Of a stretch of DNA of 64,000 nt, positions 1-8,471 are shown in pieces; the stretch's first letter is position 1, and each line of letters begins with the position of its first letter. A program made the translations under genes and the position numbers. Below the pieces are notes generated by a model that ran no database searches, was not told the origin of the DNA, and saw only the letters and a program-made list of their open reading frames with translations. Source of the stretch: Streptomyces formicae (GTDB lineage: Bacteria > Actinomycetota > Actinomycetes > Streptomycetales > Streptomycetaceae); assembly GCF_022647665.1 (NCBI RefSeq), contig NZ_CP071872.1, forward strand, positions 3,968,001 to 4,032,000, written 5' to 3'.

Positions 1-153
1 TCCCGTGGTGAAGACGACGTCGTCACCGTCGAGCACGAACCACACCGGCGCGACATGCGGACTCCCGTCCGCGCGCACCGTCGACAGTTTCCCCGTGCGC
101 GTCCCCTCGGAGACGAACGCCCGCCATTGCTCCTGTGTCATCTGCTTCGCCAT
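1..153 (-). CDS. PPOX-class (pyridoxamine 5'-phosphate oxidase-like) oxidoreductase, N-terminal part
   Basis: Reading leftward from an ATG at 153, the frame is open to the window edge and gives 51 residues. It begins MAKQMTQEQWRAF and continues through GTRTGKL, ADGSPHVAPVWF and GDDVVFTTG. The G-x-L-S-T-V-R-x-D-G-x-P-H-x-x-P-V-W-F pattern is the first two strands of the split-barrel flavin/F420-binding fold of small PPOX-family enzymes, which in actinobacteria often use F420. Only the first third is visible, so cofactor and substrate cannot be told. Confidence 0.75.
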   Translation of the reverse strand, partial: MAKQMTQEQWRAFVSEGTRTGKLSTVRADGSPHVAPVWFVLDGDDVVFTTG

Positions 154-332
154 GGCCGCCATCCTGCGACGCAGGCGGCCGCCCGCGAAGGCGACTCTCC
201 GCCGGTCCGCCCGCCCGGCCGTCCCCGCTGATGCCGTGCGCCCCGGAGGACGCCTTGCCCCGACGGAGCCGGTGAGGAAGGCTTACCCGAAACACGGGGC
301 AACGGGGAACGTATGAACGGGGAGGACCGTTA

Positions 333-746
333 ATGGCGCTGGACAAGGAACTCGACTGGCTCCTGGACGACCTGACCAAGCGGGTCGAGCACATACGGCA
401 CGCGCTCGTGCTCTCCAACGACGGCCTGGTCACCGGAGCCAGCACCGGCCTCGAACGAGAGGACGCGGAGCACCTCGCGGCCGTCTCCTCCGGACTGCAG
501 AGCCTCGCCAGGGGCTCGGGGCGGCACTTCGGGGCGGGCAAGGCCCGGCAGACGATGGTCGAGTTCGACGACGCGATGCTCTTCGTCACCGCCGCGGGCG
601 AGGGCAGCTGCCTGTGTGTCCTCAGCGCGGCGGAGGCCGATGTCGGCCAGGTCGCCTACGAGATGACGCTGCTGGTGAACCGCGTGGGCGAGCACCTCGC
701 CGTCGACGCACGGCAGCCCGGCCGCGTCACCCTCTCCGGTTTCTGA
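333..746 (+). CDS. Roadblock/LC7 domain protein
   Basis: This 137-residue protein is one Roadblock/LC7 domain from end to end. It has an N-terminal helix (MALDKELDWLLDDLTKRVEHIRHALVLSNDGL), the GLVTGAS strand, and the C-terminal helix VAYEMTLLVNRVGEHL. In Streptomyces such proteins (CvnB type) normally lie in conservons, between a sensor-kinase-like CvnA and a DUF742 protein plus a small GTPase, and help control the GTPase. None of those partners lies beside this copy, so it is an orphan. A GGAGG ribosome site precedes the ATG at close spacing. Family assignment is firm; its partner is unknown. Confidence 0.9.
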   Translation: MALDKELDWLLDDLTKRVEHIRHALVLSNDGLVTGASTGLEREDAEHLAAVSSGLQSLARGSGRHFGAGKARQTMVEFDDAMLFVTAAGEGSCLCVLSAAEADVGQVAYEMTLLVNRVGEHLAVDARQPGRVTLSGF

Positions 747-778
747 CCCAGGTCCCTGGAGCAGCGCGGCACTGCCGG

Positions 779-2462
779 TCACGCTCCGGCCGTCCAGCGC
801 TGGTCGCGGTCGCCGTCGGCCGGATCGAAGCCGAGGGAGCTGCCCTCGGAGTCGCCGAGGGGCTCGAGGGCGAAGTCCGGCGCGACGCGCGGGCGTATCG
901 CCCCTGAACCGTCCACGGTGAAGAGCAGGTTGAGGCCGTTCCTGCCGTCGGCCGAGGCGCAGGACCAGATACCGGCCCCGCGGTCGGTGTCGCCGCGTGA
1001 GTCGAGGCAGTAGTCGGCGTCCGCGTTGCTGTGCAGCAGCCCGGCGGAGTCCAGACTCCACTGCTGCGTCCGGGCACCGTTGCAGCGGGCGGTGACGACA
1101 TCGGTGCGGTTCTCCATCACGCCGTCCTCGATGTCGAGGCACAGTCCGGTGTCCGCGTTGACCACCTGGACGTAGCCGCCGCCCGGGATGACCGGTGCGG
1201 GCCGGCGCGGTGCGCTCGTCGACACCGTGGGCGCGGGCGGCGGCGTGGCGGGGACCGTGTGCGACGGAGTGGGACTCGGCGTGTGCGAGGGGCTCTTCGA
1301 CGGCTCCTCGGAGGGGCTCGCCGGCGCGGTGGGGGTGGGCGTGGGGACAGGAACGGTGTCCCAGGCGTCCTGAGCCGGCGGTTCCTGGGCGTGGTCGGGC
1401 GCCGGGGCGGGGCCGTCCGAGGCAACTGCCAGCACGGTGCCGGCGACGACAGCGCTCGTCAGCACGAGGGCGACCAGGACGACCGAACGTGCCGGCCGCC
1501 GCGCACCCCTCGCCGCCGCGGTGGCGGACGGGATGAACTCCGGCAGCCCGAGTACCGGGCCGTGGGTGTGGCCGTGGCTGTGGGCTTGGCCACGGACATG
1601 GCCACGGACGTGCCCTCGGCTTCGGCCCGCGTATGCCGCTCCGCCCCACCCCAGCAGGCCGTCGGCGAACACGGCCCGGGGGGGCGGCCGCCATGCGCGC
1701 GAGCTCCGCGACCAGCCGCGTACAGCTCGTGCACTCCGCCAGATGAACCGTCAGATCCTCGCTGTGCCGCCCGTCCTCCGGCCGCGCCGCGGCCTCGATG
1801 ATCCGGCGGAAGCCGAGGCACTTCCTGTCCCCGCCACGCTCCAGGTGGGCCTGGATGTAGGCATGGCGCATGGCGTCCCGCGCCTTGTCCCGCAGTTCGG
1901 AGACGATCCTCGGACGGATGCCGAGGTACGAGGCGACCGTGGCGTCCGGCTCCTCGTCCACCACCGCGTACCAGAGGACGCCCCGCGTCAGCTCCGGCAG
2001 CCCGTGGAACGCCGTGACCATGGCGGACGACGCCTCGAAGCGAAGCGGCCCTGGAGCGGCCGGACCAGGCGCGGTGACATCGGCGTACTCGTCCGTCCAT
2101 GCGGCGAAGTCGGACACCAGCCGGTCCCGCCTGCTGCCGACAGCCCAGGAGGCGCCCGCCCGCTGAACCAGCATCAGCAGGTGGTGCCGCCAGGTCCCGC
2201 GCGGCCGGATGCCCCGGAACGCCTCCTTGGCGGCGAGATCGAAGGCAAGGACGGCCAGCTGGTTCCCGGCGGTCTGATTGCGCCCGCAGAGCCGGGCGTA
2301 GTCCAGAACCGCGGGCAGGTGGCGGCGCTTGAGCTCCTGGGCCGCGGGATGGGCGTGCGGGGCGCCTGCGCGCAGGCGATCCGTGAGCTCGGCATCCGTG
2401 AGGGCGGTGCAGTCCGTCTTCTCGTCCGCGGGAACCGGACCGAACCGTTGGAGCTCTGGCAC
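779..2462 (-). pseudogene. Sigma-like / zinc-finger / ricin B lectin membrane protein, frameshifted
   Basis: Two frames of one gene meet near 1678-1684, a run of seven G. The N-terminal frame starts at a GTG (2462) and looks like a sigma-70-type helical region, followed by an anti-sigma zinc-finger motif H-x3-C-x2-C (HLAECTSC). The second frame continues with a histidine-rich stretch (GHVRGHVRG, HSHGHTHG), one membrane helix (VVLVALVLTSAVVAGTVLAVA), a Pro/Thr/Ser spacer, and a C-terminal ricin-type beta-trefoil with QxW motifs (QQWSL, QRW). This domain order is a known Streptomyces type, with the lectin domain expected outside the cell. The total of 1684 bases is one off a multiple of three, consistent with a single indel. 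True mutation and sequencing error cannot be told apart here. Confidence 0.75.
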
Positions 2463-2759
2463 CCTCTTGACCCCTCGTTGAGTACGGCAGGACCGGCAGG
2501 ACCGGCAGGACCGGCCGGGCCGCCTGCCCGCCGCCGGACTGCCTGCCCATGGCACGCCTGTTGCCTGTCCAGCTGGTGTTACTCGCCGGGAAACAAGAGC
2601 CCATGGTGAAGCAGGAGAGAGCCGGGCGGAAGGTGTTTCCGTGGGTAAGTGCGGTTGGTGCAAGGGGTTGTTCAGGGTTGTCCACAGGCCTGACGGAAGG
2701 TCGCTCCGCACGGCTAATCTCGTCACTGAGAGTATTCGTCAGCGACGGGGGAGAGCGAC

Positions 2760-3821
2760 ATGACCGACACCGATGAGACGACCGGCACGAATCCCGGCCT
2801 GCCCGAGACCGTGGCCTTCGGGCGCGCCGCGACGGTGCTGGAGCTGAAGCGCGGCGAGTTCGACCTCGCTGTGCAGCTCGGCCACATCCGTACGACGCAG
2901 GGAGAGCCCCCGGGCAGGGCCAGGGTGTCCCGCGAGGAGATCGACCGGCTGCGCGGGGCCGAGGGCTTCCCCGAAGCGCTGCGCGAGCGTGTTCGCACGG
3001 TCGGCACCGCCGAGGCGGCCCGGCTCATCTCGACCACACCCAGTCGTTTCACGAGGCTGGCACGCACGGGCCATGTCCATCCCGTGCGGTTCTATCTGAA
3101 CCGCTATCGCGCGGTGGTCTGGCTCTATCTCGCCACGGAGCTGGAGGAGTTCGCGGCGCGCAACGCGGATCTGCTCGACGGACGGCTCCCCGCGCCGCTG
3201 CGCGCCCGACTCGACGCGGGCGAGGACTGGCGTGCCCGCAACTGGCGGGGCCGTCGCCTCGGCCACCTGCTGCGCCGCTGCGACGACCCCTGGGAGCGTG
3301 CGGCCGCGATCGCGTCGGTGCTCGAATCGGTCCTGGTGGCCGAGGTGGTCGCCGATCCCTACGAGCGAGCGCATCTCGAGCGGCTGCGGCCCGAACCGCC
3401 CTATGCGCGCACGGAGTCACAGGCGGTCCGCGAGGCGACGGACCGCCTCCTGCGTGCGGACGAGCCGGACGAGATCCAGTGGCACCGGATGCACCTGGGC
3501 CACTCCCTGGAAGAGGCCCGTGCCTCGGGCCCCGCCCCGCGCCCGGACGGGGACCGGCCGTGGATGCCCCGCCCCGGCATCCCCGCTGTCCGTGCTCTCA
3601 CCGGGACCGTCCCCGCCCCTGGTTGGGGGTCCGCGGTCAGGACCTCCGGCGCCGAAGGGACACCGGCCCTCCCAGTGCCCCGCCGGGCCGGTGACCGGAG
3701 CCTCCCCGCGCCGCCGGGACGGGACAGCGGCGGCCGGCACCGGGCACCGACCCGGCGGCTCCCCAGGGGACTGCTCGCACGGCTGCGCCTGCGCAGGCCG
3801 TCGGCCTCACCTTCCGGCTGA
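2760..3821 (+). CDS. DUF6397 family protein
   Basis: This 353-residue protein starts at an ATG eight bases after GGGGGAG. The first 230 residues resemble Streptomyces proteins grouped as DUF6397. An initial segment (FGRAATVLELKRGEFDLAVQLGHI) is followed by VSREEIDRL and TAEAARLISTTPSRFTRLAR, which look like two DNA-binding-type helical modules, as if deciding a lineage of MerR/excisionase-like folds. After residue 260 the chain becomes rich in Pro, Arg and Gly and is probably disordered. No enzyme motif, signal peptide or membrane segment is visible. No function is known to me; a nucleic-acid-binding role is only an inference from the helical repeats. Confidence 0.7.
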   Translation: MTDTDETTGTNPGLPETVAFGRAATVLELKRGEFDLAVQLGHIRTTQGEPPGRARVSREEIDRLRGAEGFPEALRERVRTVGTAEAARLISTTPSRFTRLARTGHVHPVRFYLNRYRAVVWLYLATELEEFAARNADLLDGRLPAPLRARLDAGEDWRARNWRGRRLGHLLRRCDDPWERAAAIASVLESVLVAEVVADPYERAHLERLRPEPPYARTESQAVREATDRLLRADEPDEIQWHRMHLGHSLEEARASGPAPRPDGDRPWMPRPGIPAVRALTGTVPAPGWGSAVRTSGAEGTPALPVPRRAGDRSLPAPPGRDSGGRHRAPTRRLPRGLLARLRLRRPSASPSG

Positions 3822-4122
3822 GGCCCCACCGGCCGCCACCAGCCCATGCCGCCGCTGCCGGCCTGCGGGTCCCGTGGGCTCGCCTGCCCCCGTGGCACCA
3901 CGGTGGCCAGTACGGCGGGCACCGGGCACCGGACCGCGGAGACCACGCTCGTATGCCGCCGTGCGGGCCGTGGCACCTGGTCGCAGCGCCTGCGCCTCGG
4001 CCGGGTGGACAGTGTCGACCGCCGGTGCCACGTTGCGGCGTCAGGGGAGGGCGCCGCCGGCTGAGGCGCGCCCACCCCGGCCAGCGTGTGCGCCGTACGC
4101 GAAGGACGGGCACGATGACGGC
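3822..4122. other. Intergenic stretch, no gene seen
   Basis: About 300 bases lie between the DUF6397 gene and the ligase gene. Open frames cross it only as extensions of neighbouring genes or as antisense shadows. I see no convincing start with a ribosome site, no RNA gene and no repeat. Confidence 0.5.
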
Positions 4123-5670
4123 ATGCTGCTGGCCCGCCTCGCGGACGTGTCACGGAAGGTCGCCGCCGAGCCGTCCCGCACCCGCAAGATCGCAGCCCTC
4201 GCGTCGCTGTTCGCCGACGCTGGGCCCCAGGAGGCCGCGCTCGTCATCTCCTACCTCGCGGGACGGCTCCCGCAGGGGCGGCTCGGCGTCGGCTGGAGCG
4301 TCCTCAAGGAGCAGCCGCCGCCGGCCGGTGAACCGAGCCTGACGGTCACCGGGACCGACGCGGTCTTCACGGCCCTGGCCCAGGTCGCCGGAGCAGGCGC
4401 CCAGGCCGAGCGCAAGCGTCTGGTCCGGGAGCTCATGGGCGCGGCGACCGGGCCCGAGCAGGAGTTCCTCCTCCGGCTGCTCACGGGCGAGGTGCGCCAG
4501 GGCGCCCTGGACGCCGTGGCGCTGGAGGCCGTCGCCCGGGCCGCGGGAGCCCCGGCCGCCGAGGTACGGCGCGCGGTCATGCTCGACGGCTCGCTGGCCC
4601 GCGTCGCCGAAGCGCTGCTCGCCGAAGGCCCGGACGTCCTCGCGTCCTTCCGGCTGCAGGTGGGCCGGCCGGTGCAGCCGATGCTCGCCCACACCGCGGC
4701 GTCCGTCGCCGACGCCGTCCAGGCGCTGGGTGCCTGCTGCGTCGAGGAGAAGCTGGACGGCGTCCGTATCCAGGTCCACCGCCGCGGCGACGACGTCCGC
4801 GTCCACACCCGCTCCCTCGACGACATCACCGCACGGCTGCCCGACGTGATCGCCTCCGTACGAGAGCTGCCCGGTGACCGGTTCATCCTGGACGGCGAAG
4901 TGATCGCGCTCGACGCAGCCGGCCGGCCACTGCCCTTCCAGGACATCGCCTCCCGTGTGGGGTCCCGGACCGACGTGGCGGCGGCGGCCGCCGCCGTGCC
5001 CCTCTCGCCGGTCTTCTTCGACATCCTCGCCGCCGACGGCGACGATCTGCTCGACCTGGCAGGCCGCGAGCGGTATGCGGCCCTGGCCGCGCTGGTCCCC
5101 GAGCCCATGCGGGTGCGCCGCGTCGTCGTCGAGGACCCGGGATCCGATGCCCAGCTCCGCGCCGCCGAGGACTTCCTCACCGCCACGCTCGACCGCGGCC
5201 ACGAGGGCGTCATGGTCAAAGCCCTGGACGCGCCCTACGTCGCGGGCCGGCGTGGCCGCTCATGGCTCAAGGTCAAGCCCGTCCACACCCTCGACCTCGT
5301 CGTCCTCGCCGTCGAATGGGGCCACGGCCGCCGTACCGGCCTGCTCTCCAACCTGCATCTCGGCGCCCGGGCGCCCGACGGCACGTTCGTCATGCTGGGC
5401 AAGACCTTCAAGGGCCTCACGGACGCGATGCTGCTCTGGCAGACCGACCGCCTGCGCGAACTGGCCGTCGACGACGACGGATTCGTCGTACGCGTACGTC
5501 CGGAGCTGGTCGTCGAGATCGCCTACGACGGCCTCCAGCGCTCCCCGCGCTACCCGGCGGGCGTGGCGCTGCGCTTCGCGCGCGTCATCCGCCACCGCCC
5601 CGACAAGAACGCGACCGAAGCGGACACGATCGACCGCGTCCTCGCCGCGGCGCGCGGCGACGCCGGCTGA
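4123..5670 (+). CDS. lig: ATP-dependent DNA ligase
   Basis: The 515-residue protein joins nicks in DNA by forming an enzyme-AMP intermediate. The adenylated lysine is about residue 210 in EEKLDGVRIQ (motif I). Further nucleotidyltransferase motifs are visible: DGEVIALD (motif III), FFDIL (IIIa), GVMVKAL (IV) and WLKVKP (V). A helical DNA-binding domain precedes the core (residues 1-190) and an OB fold follows (residues 400-515), the layout of the archaeal-type LigB group found in Streptomyces beside the essential NAD-dependent LigA. The ATG at 4123 is the first start that gives the usual N-terminus. A strong hairpin follows the stop. Probably an accessory repair ligase. Confidence 0.93.
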   Translation: MLLARLADVSRKVAAEPSRTRKIAALASLFADAGPQEAALVISYLAGRLPQGRLGVGWSVLKEQPPPAGEPSLTVTGTDAVFTALAQVAGAGAQAERKRLVRELMGAATGPEQEFLLRLLTGEVRQGALDAVALEAVARAAGAPAAEVRRAVMLDGSLARVAEALLAEGPDVLASFRLQVGRPVQPMLAHTAASVADAVQALGACCVEEKLDGVRIQVHRRGDDVRVHTRSLDDITARLPDVIASVRELPGDRFILDGEVIALDAAGRPLPFQDIASRVGSRTDVAAAAAAVPLSPVFFDILAADGDDLLDLAGRERYAALAALVPEPMRVRRVVVEDPGSDAQLRAAEDFLTATLDRGHEGVMVKALDAPYVAGRRGRSWLKVKPVHTLDLVVLAVEWGHGRRTGLLSNLHLGARAPDGTFVMLGKTFKGLTDAMLLWQTDRLRELAVDDDGFVVRVRPELVVEIAYDGLQRSPRYPAGVALRFARVIRHRPDKNATEADTIDRVLAAARGDAG

Positions 5671-5678
5671 AGGGGAAA

Positions 5679-5710
5679 GCCCCGGCCGGTCGGGGGAGGC
5701 CGGCCGGGGC
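5679..5710 (+). terminator. Hairpin terminator after the DNA ligase gene
   Basis: A perfect 11-bp stem (GCCCCGGCCGG paired with CCGGCCGGGGC) with a ten-base loop begins eight bases after the ligase stop. There is no clear T-run, which is usual for high-GC actinobacterial terminators. Confidence 0.7.
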
Positions 5711-5873
5711 GGCTCTGTGGCGACTGCACGAGCAGTCGATGGACCACCGGCACTCCTGCGGCGGTCACGCTCTAGATGAACGATAAACCATCTCGGAGTG
5801 CTCCCCGAACACCCCTCTCCCTCGTGCCCCACCGACCCCGTATCGCACGCCGGACGGCGGCGCCCCGCACCCG

Positions 5874-6374
5874 TCAGAAATCCACCCGCACCCTCTCGTC
5901 GACGCGGGCGACCGACTCCTGCCCGTACAGCTTCCGGTAGGCCGTACGGATCTCCTCGACGCTCCCGTCACGGCTGCCGCTCTCGCCCGCCGGATACAGC
6001 AGGATCAGCTCGTACGACCGCTCGCGCTCGATGCCCCCGGTGGCATCCCGCCACTGCCCCTGCCCGTCCTGCACCGTCAGCCCGTCCGGGAACGCGGGCG
6101 TCACATGGCGGTCGATGAACGCGCTGAACTCCCGAGGGGTGACCGCAGGCCCGCCGTCCGGCCGCTCGGTGCCGAAGAACAGCCGCGTCTGCACATACGC
6201 CCGACCACGCGCCGCGACGACGGCCGGCTCCCCGTCCAGCGCCGCATACGCGACAGGCGTCCCCGCGGCGAGGACGGCGACGGCGGTGGCGGCGACGGCG
6301 AGACGGGTCCGCGACAGCGTGATCGGCACGGCGGGAGCTCCCTGCGGGACGGCGGATGCGGGCTGTGCGATCAC
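5874..6374 (-). CDS. DUF3574 domain protein, exported or membrane-anchored
   Basis: This 166-residue protein has an N-terminal hydrophobic segment (LAVAATAVAVLAAGTPVAYAAL, residues 27-48) that looks like a signal peptide or anchor. The DUF3574 domain follows: YVQTRLFFGTERPDGGPAVT, then FIDRHVTPAFPDGLTV and QGQWRDATG, ending in YRKLYGQESVARVDERVRVDF. The R-L-F-F-G-T and G-x-W-R/x motifs are characteristic. The biochemical role of the family is unknown. It lies just downstream of the TetR relic and IS element on the same strand and so may have lost its original promoter context. Confidence 0.85.
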   Translation of the reverse strand: MIAQPASAVPQGAPAVPITLSRTRLAVAATAVAVLAAGTPVAYAALDGEPAVVAARGRAYVQTRLFFGTERPDGGPAVTPREFSAFIDRHVTPAFPDGLTVQDGQGQWRDATGGIERERSYELILLYPAGESGSRDGSVEEIRTAYRKLYGQESVARVDERVRVDF

Positions 6375-6440
6375 TCTGGCAGCGCCGCAGCGGCCGGTGC
6401 CGTGATCGGCGGGGGCGTCCGGGAAGGTCCCCCGATCGGG

Positions 6441-6680
6441 TCACCGGGACGCGAGCTGCGCCGCCGCGCTCGCGATCAGCATGTCGAGCGCCCGCGGATA
6501 GGCGCTGATGTTCATCTCCGCGATCAGGTGGCGGGCCGCGGACGCGATGTGCGGGTGCGTGGCCGCGGCAGCCGGGCGTAGGCCGCCTGCCACACGGCCT
6601 CGTCCGCCCGGCGGGCCGCGTCCGGCAGAGCGAGAGCCGCGGCGTCCAGCGCGGCGAAGGCCAGCGTCTGGTCGATGAAG
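6441..6680 (-). pseudogene. Remnant of a TetR-type regulator (C-terminal part), truncated by an IS element
   Basis: The minus strand carries a C-terminal effector-domain-like segment in two frames: HCFIDQTLAFAALDAAALAL and EAVWQAAYARLP, then HIASAARHLIAEMNISAYP and RALDMLIASAAAQLASR before the stop. This is the all-helical C-terminus of a TetR/AcrR protein, with one frameshift near 6570. The DNA-binding half is missing and is replaced at about 6690 by the end of the IS200/IS605 element. The missing half is not found on the far side of the element either, so sequence was lost with or after the insertion. Confidence 0.6.
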
Positions 6681-6733
6681 CAGTGTTGGAGTGCTCTCCT
6701 GCCTTCGGCATGCTTCGGGAAGGAGATTCCGGC

Positions 6734-8051
6734 CTACCTTGCGGTGGTCGGTTTGACGTCGTGTCGGCGTCTGAGACTGCCCTCCCGGCAGCCGGGATGC
6801 GCGCGAGGCCCATCCGGTACAGGTGCAGGATGTTCCGGGCGGCGTTGTGGTCGGCGTTGCCCGACCAGCCGCAGTCTGGGTTCTTGCACATGAACACGGC
6901 CTGGCTCTCCCGGCTGCCCGGTGTGGTGAAACCACAGGCTGAGCAGCGCTGGGAGGTTCCGGGGGCGGGAACCTTGTGTAGGGTGCCGCCGTACCTGGTG
7001 GCCTTGTACGTCAGTATGGTGACGGTCCGGCCCCATGCCTCCTGGCTGATGGAGCGGTTCAGACCGGCCTTCTGTGCGACGTTCTTCCCTGGCTCCTCGA
7101 TGGTGCCCCGGGCGCTCTTGGTCATGTTCGGGATGTCCAGGTGTTCCACCACGAGCACGCTGTAGGTGCGGGCGAGGTAGGTGGTGGTCTGGTGTTGCCA
7201 GTCGGTGGCCCGTCGCTTGGCTTTCGCTCGGAGTTTGCCGATCTGGTCGTATACCGCCCGCAGTCGGTTCGATGACCGCTGTCCGGGCTTGCGGTGGCGC
7301 TTGAGACTGGCGGCCCGCCGTTCCAGGCGGAGCAGCTTGGCCTTCTCGTCGGCGTTCAGCCACTTGTCCCGGTCGGAGCTTCCGTCCGGGAGACGGGGTG
7401 GTCGCCCGTGGTCCTGGTGATTGCCGTCGGACAGGGCGAGGGGAATGTTCACCCCGGTGTCGATGCCGACTCCCGGCCCCTGGTGGTGATCGGGCCCGGG
7501 TTCCAGGGTGGTGATGCGGAAGGCAATGTGCCAGCCGAGTGCATCTTTGATCAGCCGTGCACCGGTGATGCGGTTGTCGGCGTTCGTCTCCTTCCCTGAC
7601 GGCAGGTCACGGGTCCAGCGGAAGCGGACACGCCCGACCTTGGGGATGTTGACCATGCCCCAGCGGTGGTGCACCCGCATGATCTGCAAGTCGCGGCCCT
7701 GCGGGATGTCCACCGACATCACCGACCGGAAACGGGCCTTGAAGTTCGGCTCCTGGGCTCGGCCCTCCCAGCAGTTCTTCCGCGCCTGAAAGTACGTTTT
7801 CAGTACGGCTTGCGCGGCCTGCGCGGGGAGCACGGCAAGGAAGTCGATCTCCTTGCGGGCCTGGCGTATCGCCGCATCCGCGGCGGCCAAGGTGCGCTTG
7901 CCCTTCGGAAGCATGGTCCACCAGGCAGGCAGTTCCACATCGTGCGGGCAGCATGCGCCTGGTCGTCCATGAGCCGGACCTCGGCAGGACTCAGCGCCAG
8001 CCGGGCACGATGCCCGAACTGCCTCTTCTCCAGACAGAGTTCCGAAGCCAC
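6734..8051 (-). pseudogene. tnpB: TnpB (IS605 OrfB) RNA-guided nuclease, frameshifted at both ends
   Basis: TnpB is the compact RuvC nuclease of IS200/IS605 elements. The N-terminus starts at a GTG (8051; LCLEKRQFGHRARLAL, TMWN) and continues after a frameshift near 7935 as LPAWWTMLPKGKRTL. RuvC residues look intact: Asp in GVGIDTGVN, Glu in VLVVEHLDIPN and Asp in NADHNAARN. The zinc ribbon is C-x2-C (CSACG) with C-x4-C (CKNPDC). A second frameshift near 6775 is needed to reach the normal end VKPTTAR at 6734; without it the frame reads on into the TetR relic. The active site is preserved although the gene is broken. Confidence 0.8.
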
Positions 8052-8075
8052 GTGATCACTCTACCCATGTGGTTC

Positions 8076-8290
8076 GTGTCACCGCGCTGGAACAAGGTAT
8101 CGGCGCGACGAACACGTACACCTGCTCGTGCACTACCCGCCCAGGTCCAGCCGTCCAAGCCGGTCAACTCCCTCAAGGGCGCCTCGGTCCGGCTGCTGCG
8201 CAAGGAGTACAGCATGCACATGCGCAGGGCCGTTTCCACGATCAGCTGCTCCGAGAGCACCGTACCCCTTTCGTGGGGCGGCGCCGTCGC
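8076..8290 (+). pseudogene. tnpA: TnpA (IS200-type Y1 transposase) relic with internal deletion
   Basis: The fragment begins at a GTG with VSPRWN, the usual IS200 TnpA start. It jumps after a few residues to EHVHLLVHYPP, which contains the HUH metal-binding motif (HVH). After a one-base shift it continues SKPVNSLKGASVRLLRKEY. About 50 residues between the start and the HUH motif are missing, and the C-terminus after about 8240 is not recognisable. It cannot be active. Confidence 0.65.
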
Positions 8291-8471
8291 CGCCCGGACG
8301 GCGGCACGAGCTTCTTCGGCATGTCTGCGCGCCTCCCCATCCTTAAGCCAACACCATTGACCGCATCAGCGGCCACCGCCTTTCGTCGAGGCCCGGGCAG
8401 GGGAGTGGGCAGTGGCAGCGTGCCCAGGCAGGCGGTGGAAAAGGAGCCCGGTGGAGGAAAAGGACGTAGCT

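Larger units (their letters stand above)
6690..8350. mobile_element. IS200/IS605-family insertion element, decayed
   Basis: A tnpB gene on the minus strand and a tnpA relic on the plus strand are arranged divergently, as in one IS605 layout. Near the right end of tnpB, around 6703-6730, an imperfect hairpin (CCTTC ... GAAGG around GCATGC) is in the place expected for the element's end. Members of the family insert without target duplication, so exact borders cannot be fixed by eye. Both genes are damaged, so the element cannot move by itself. Confidence 0.7.

Noticed and set aside
330..2726. Single 798-residue minus-strand frame
   Set aside because: Only its middle (sigma-like part) is protein-like; the C-terminal 400 residues are Arg/Pro/Gly antisense to the Roadblock gene and to the true ricin frame.
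5968..7938. Single 656-residue TnpB fusion protein
   Set aside because: The last 240 residues read through the IS end and TetR relic in a wrong frame; the normal TnpB end is at 6734 after a frameshift.
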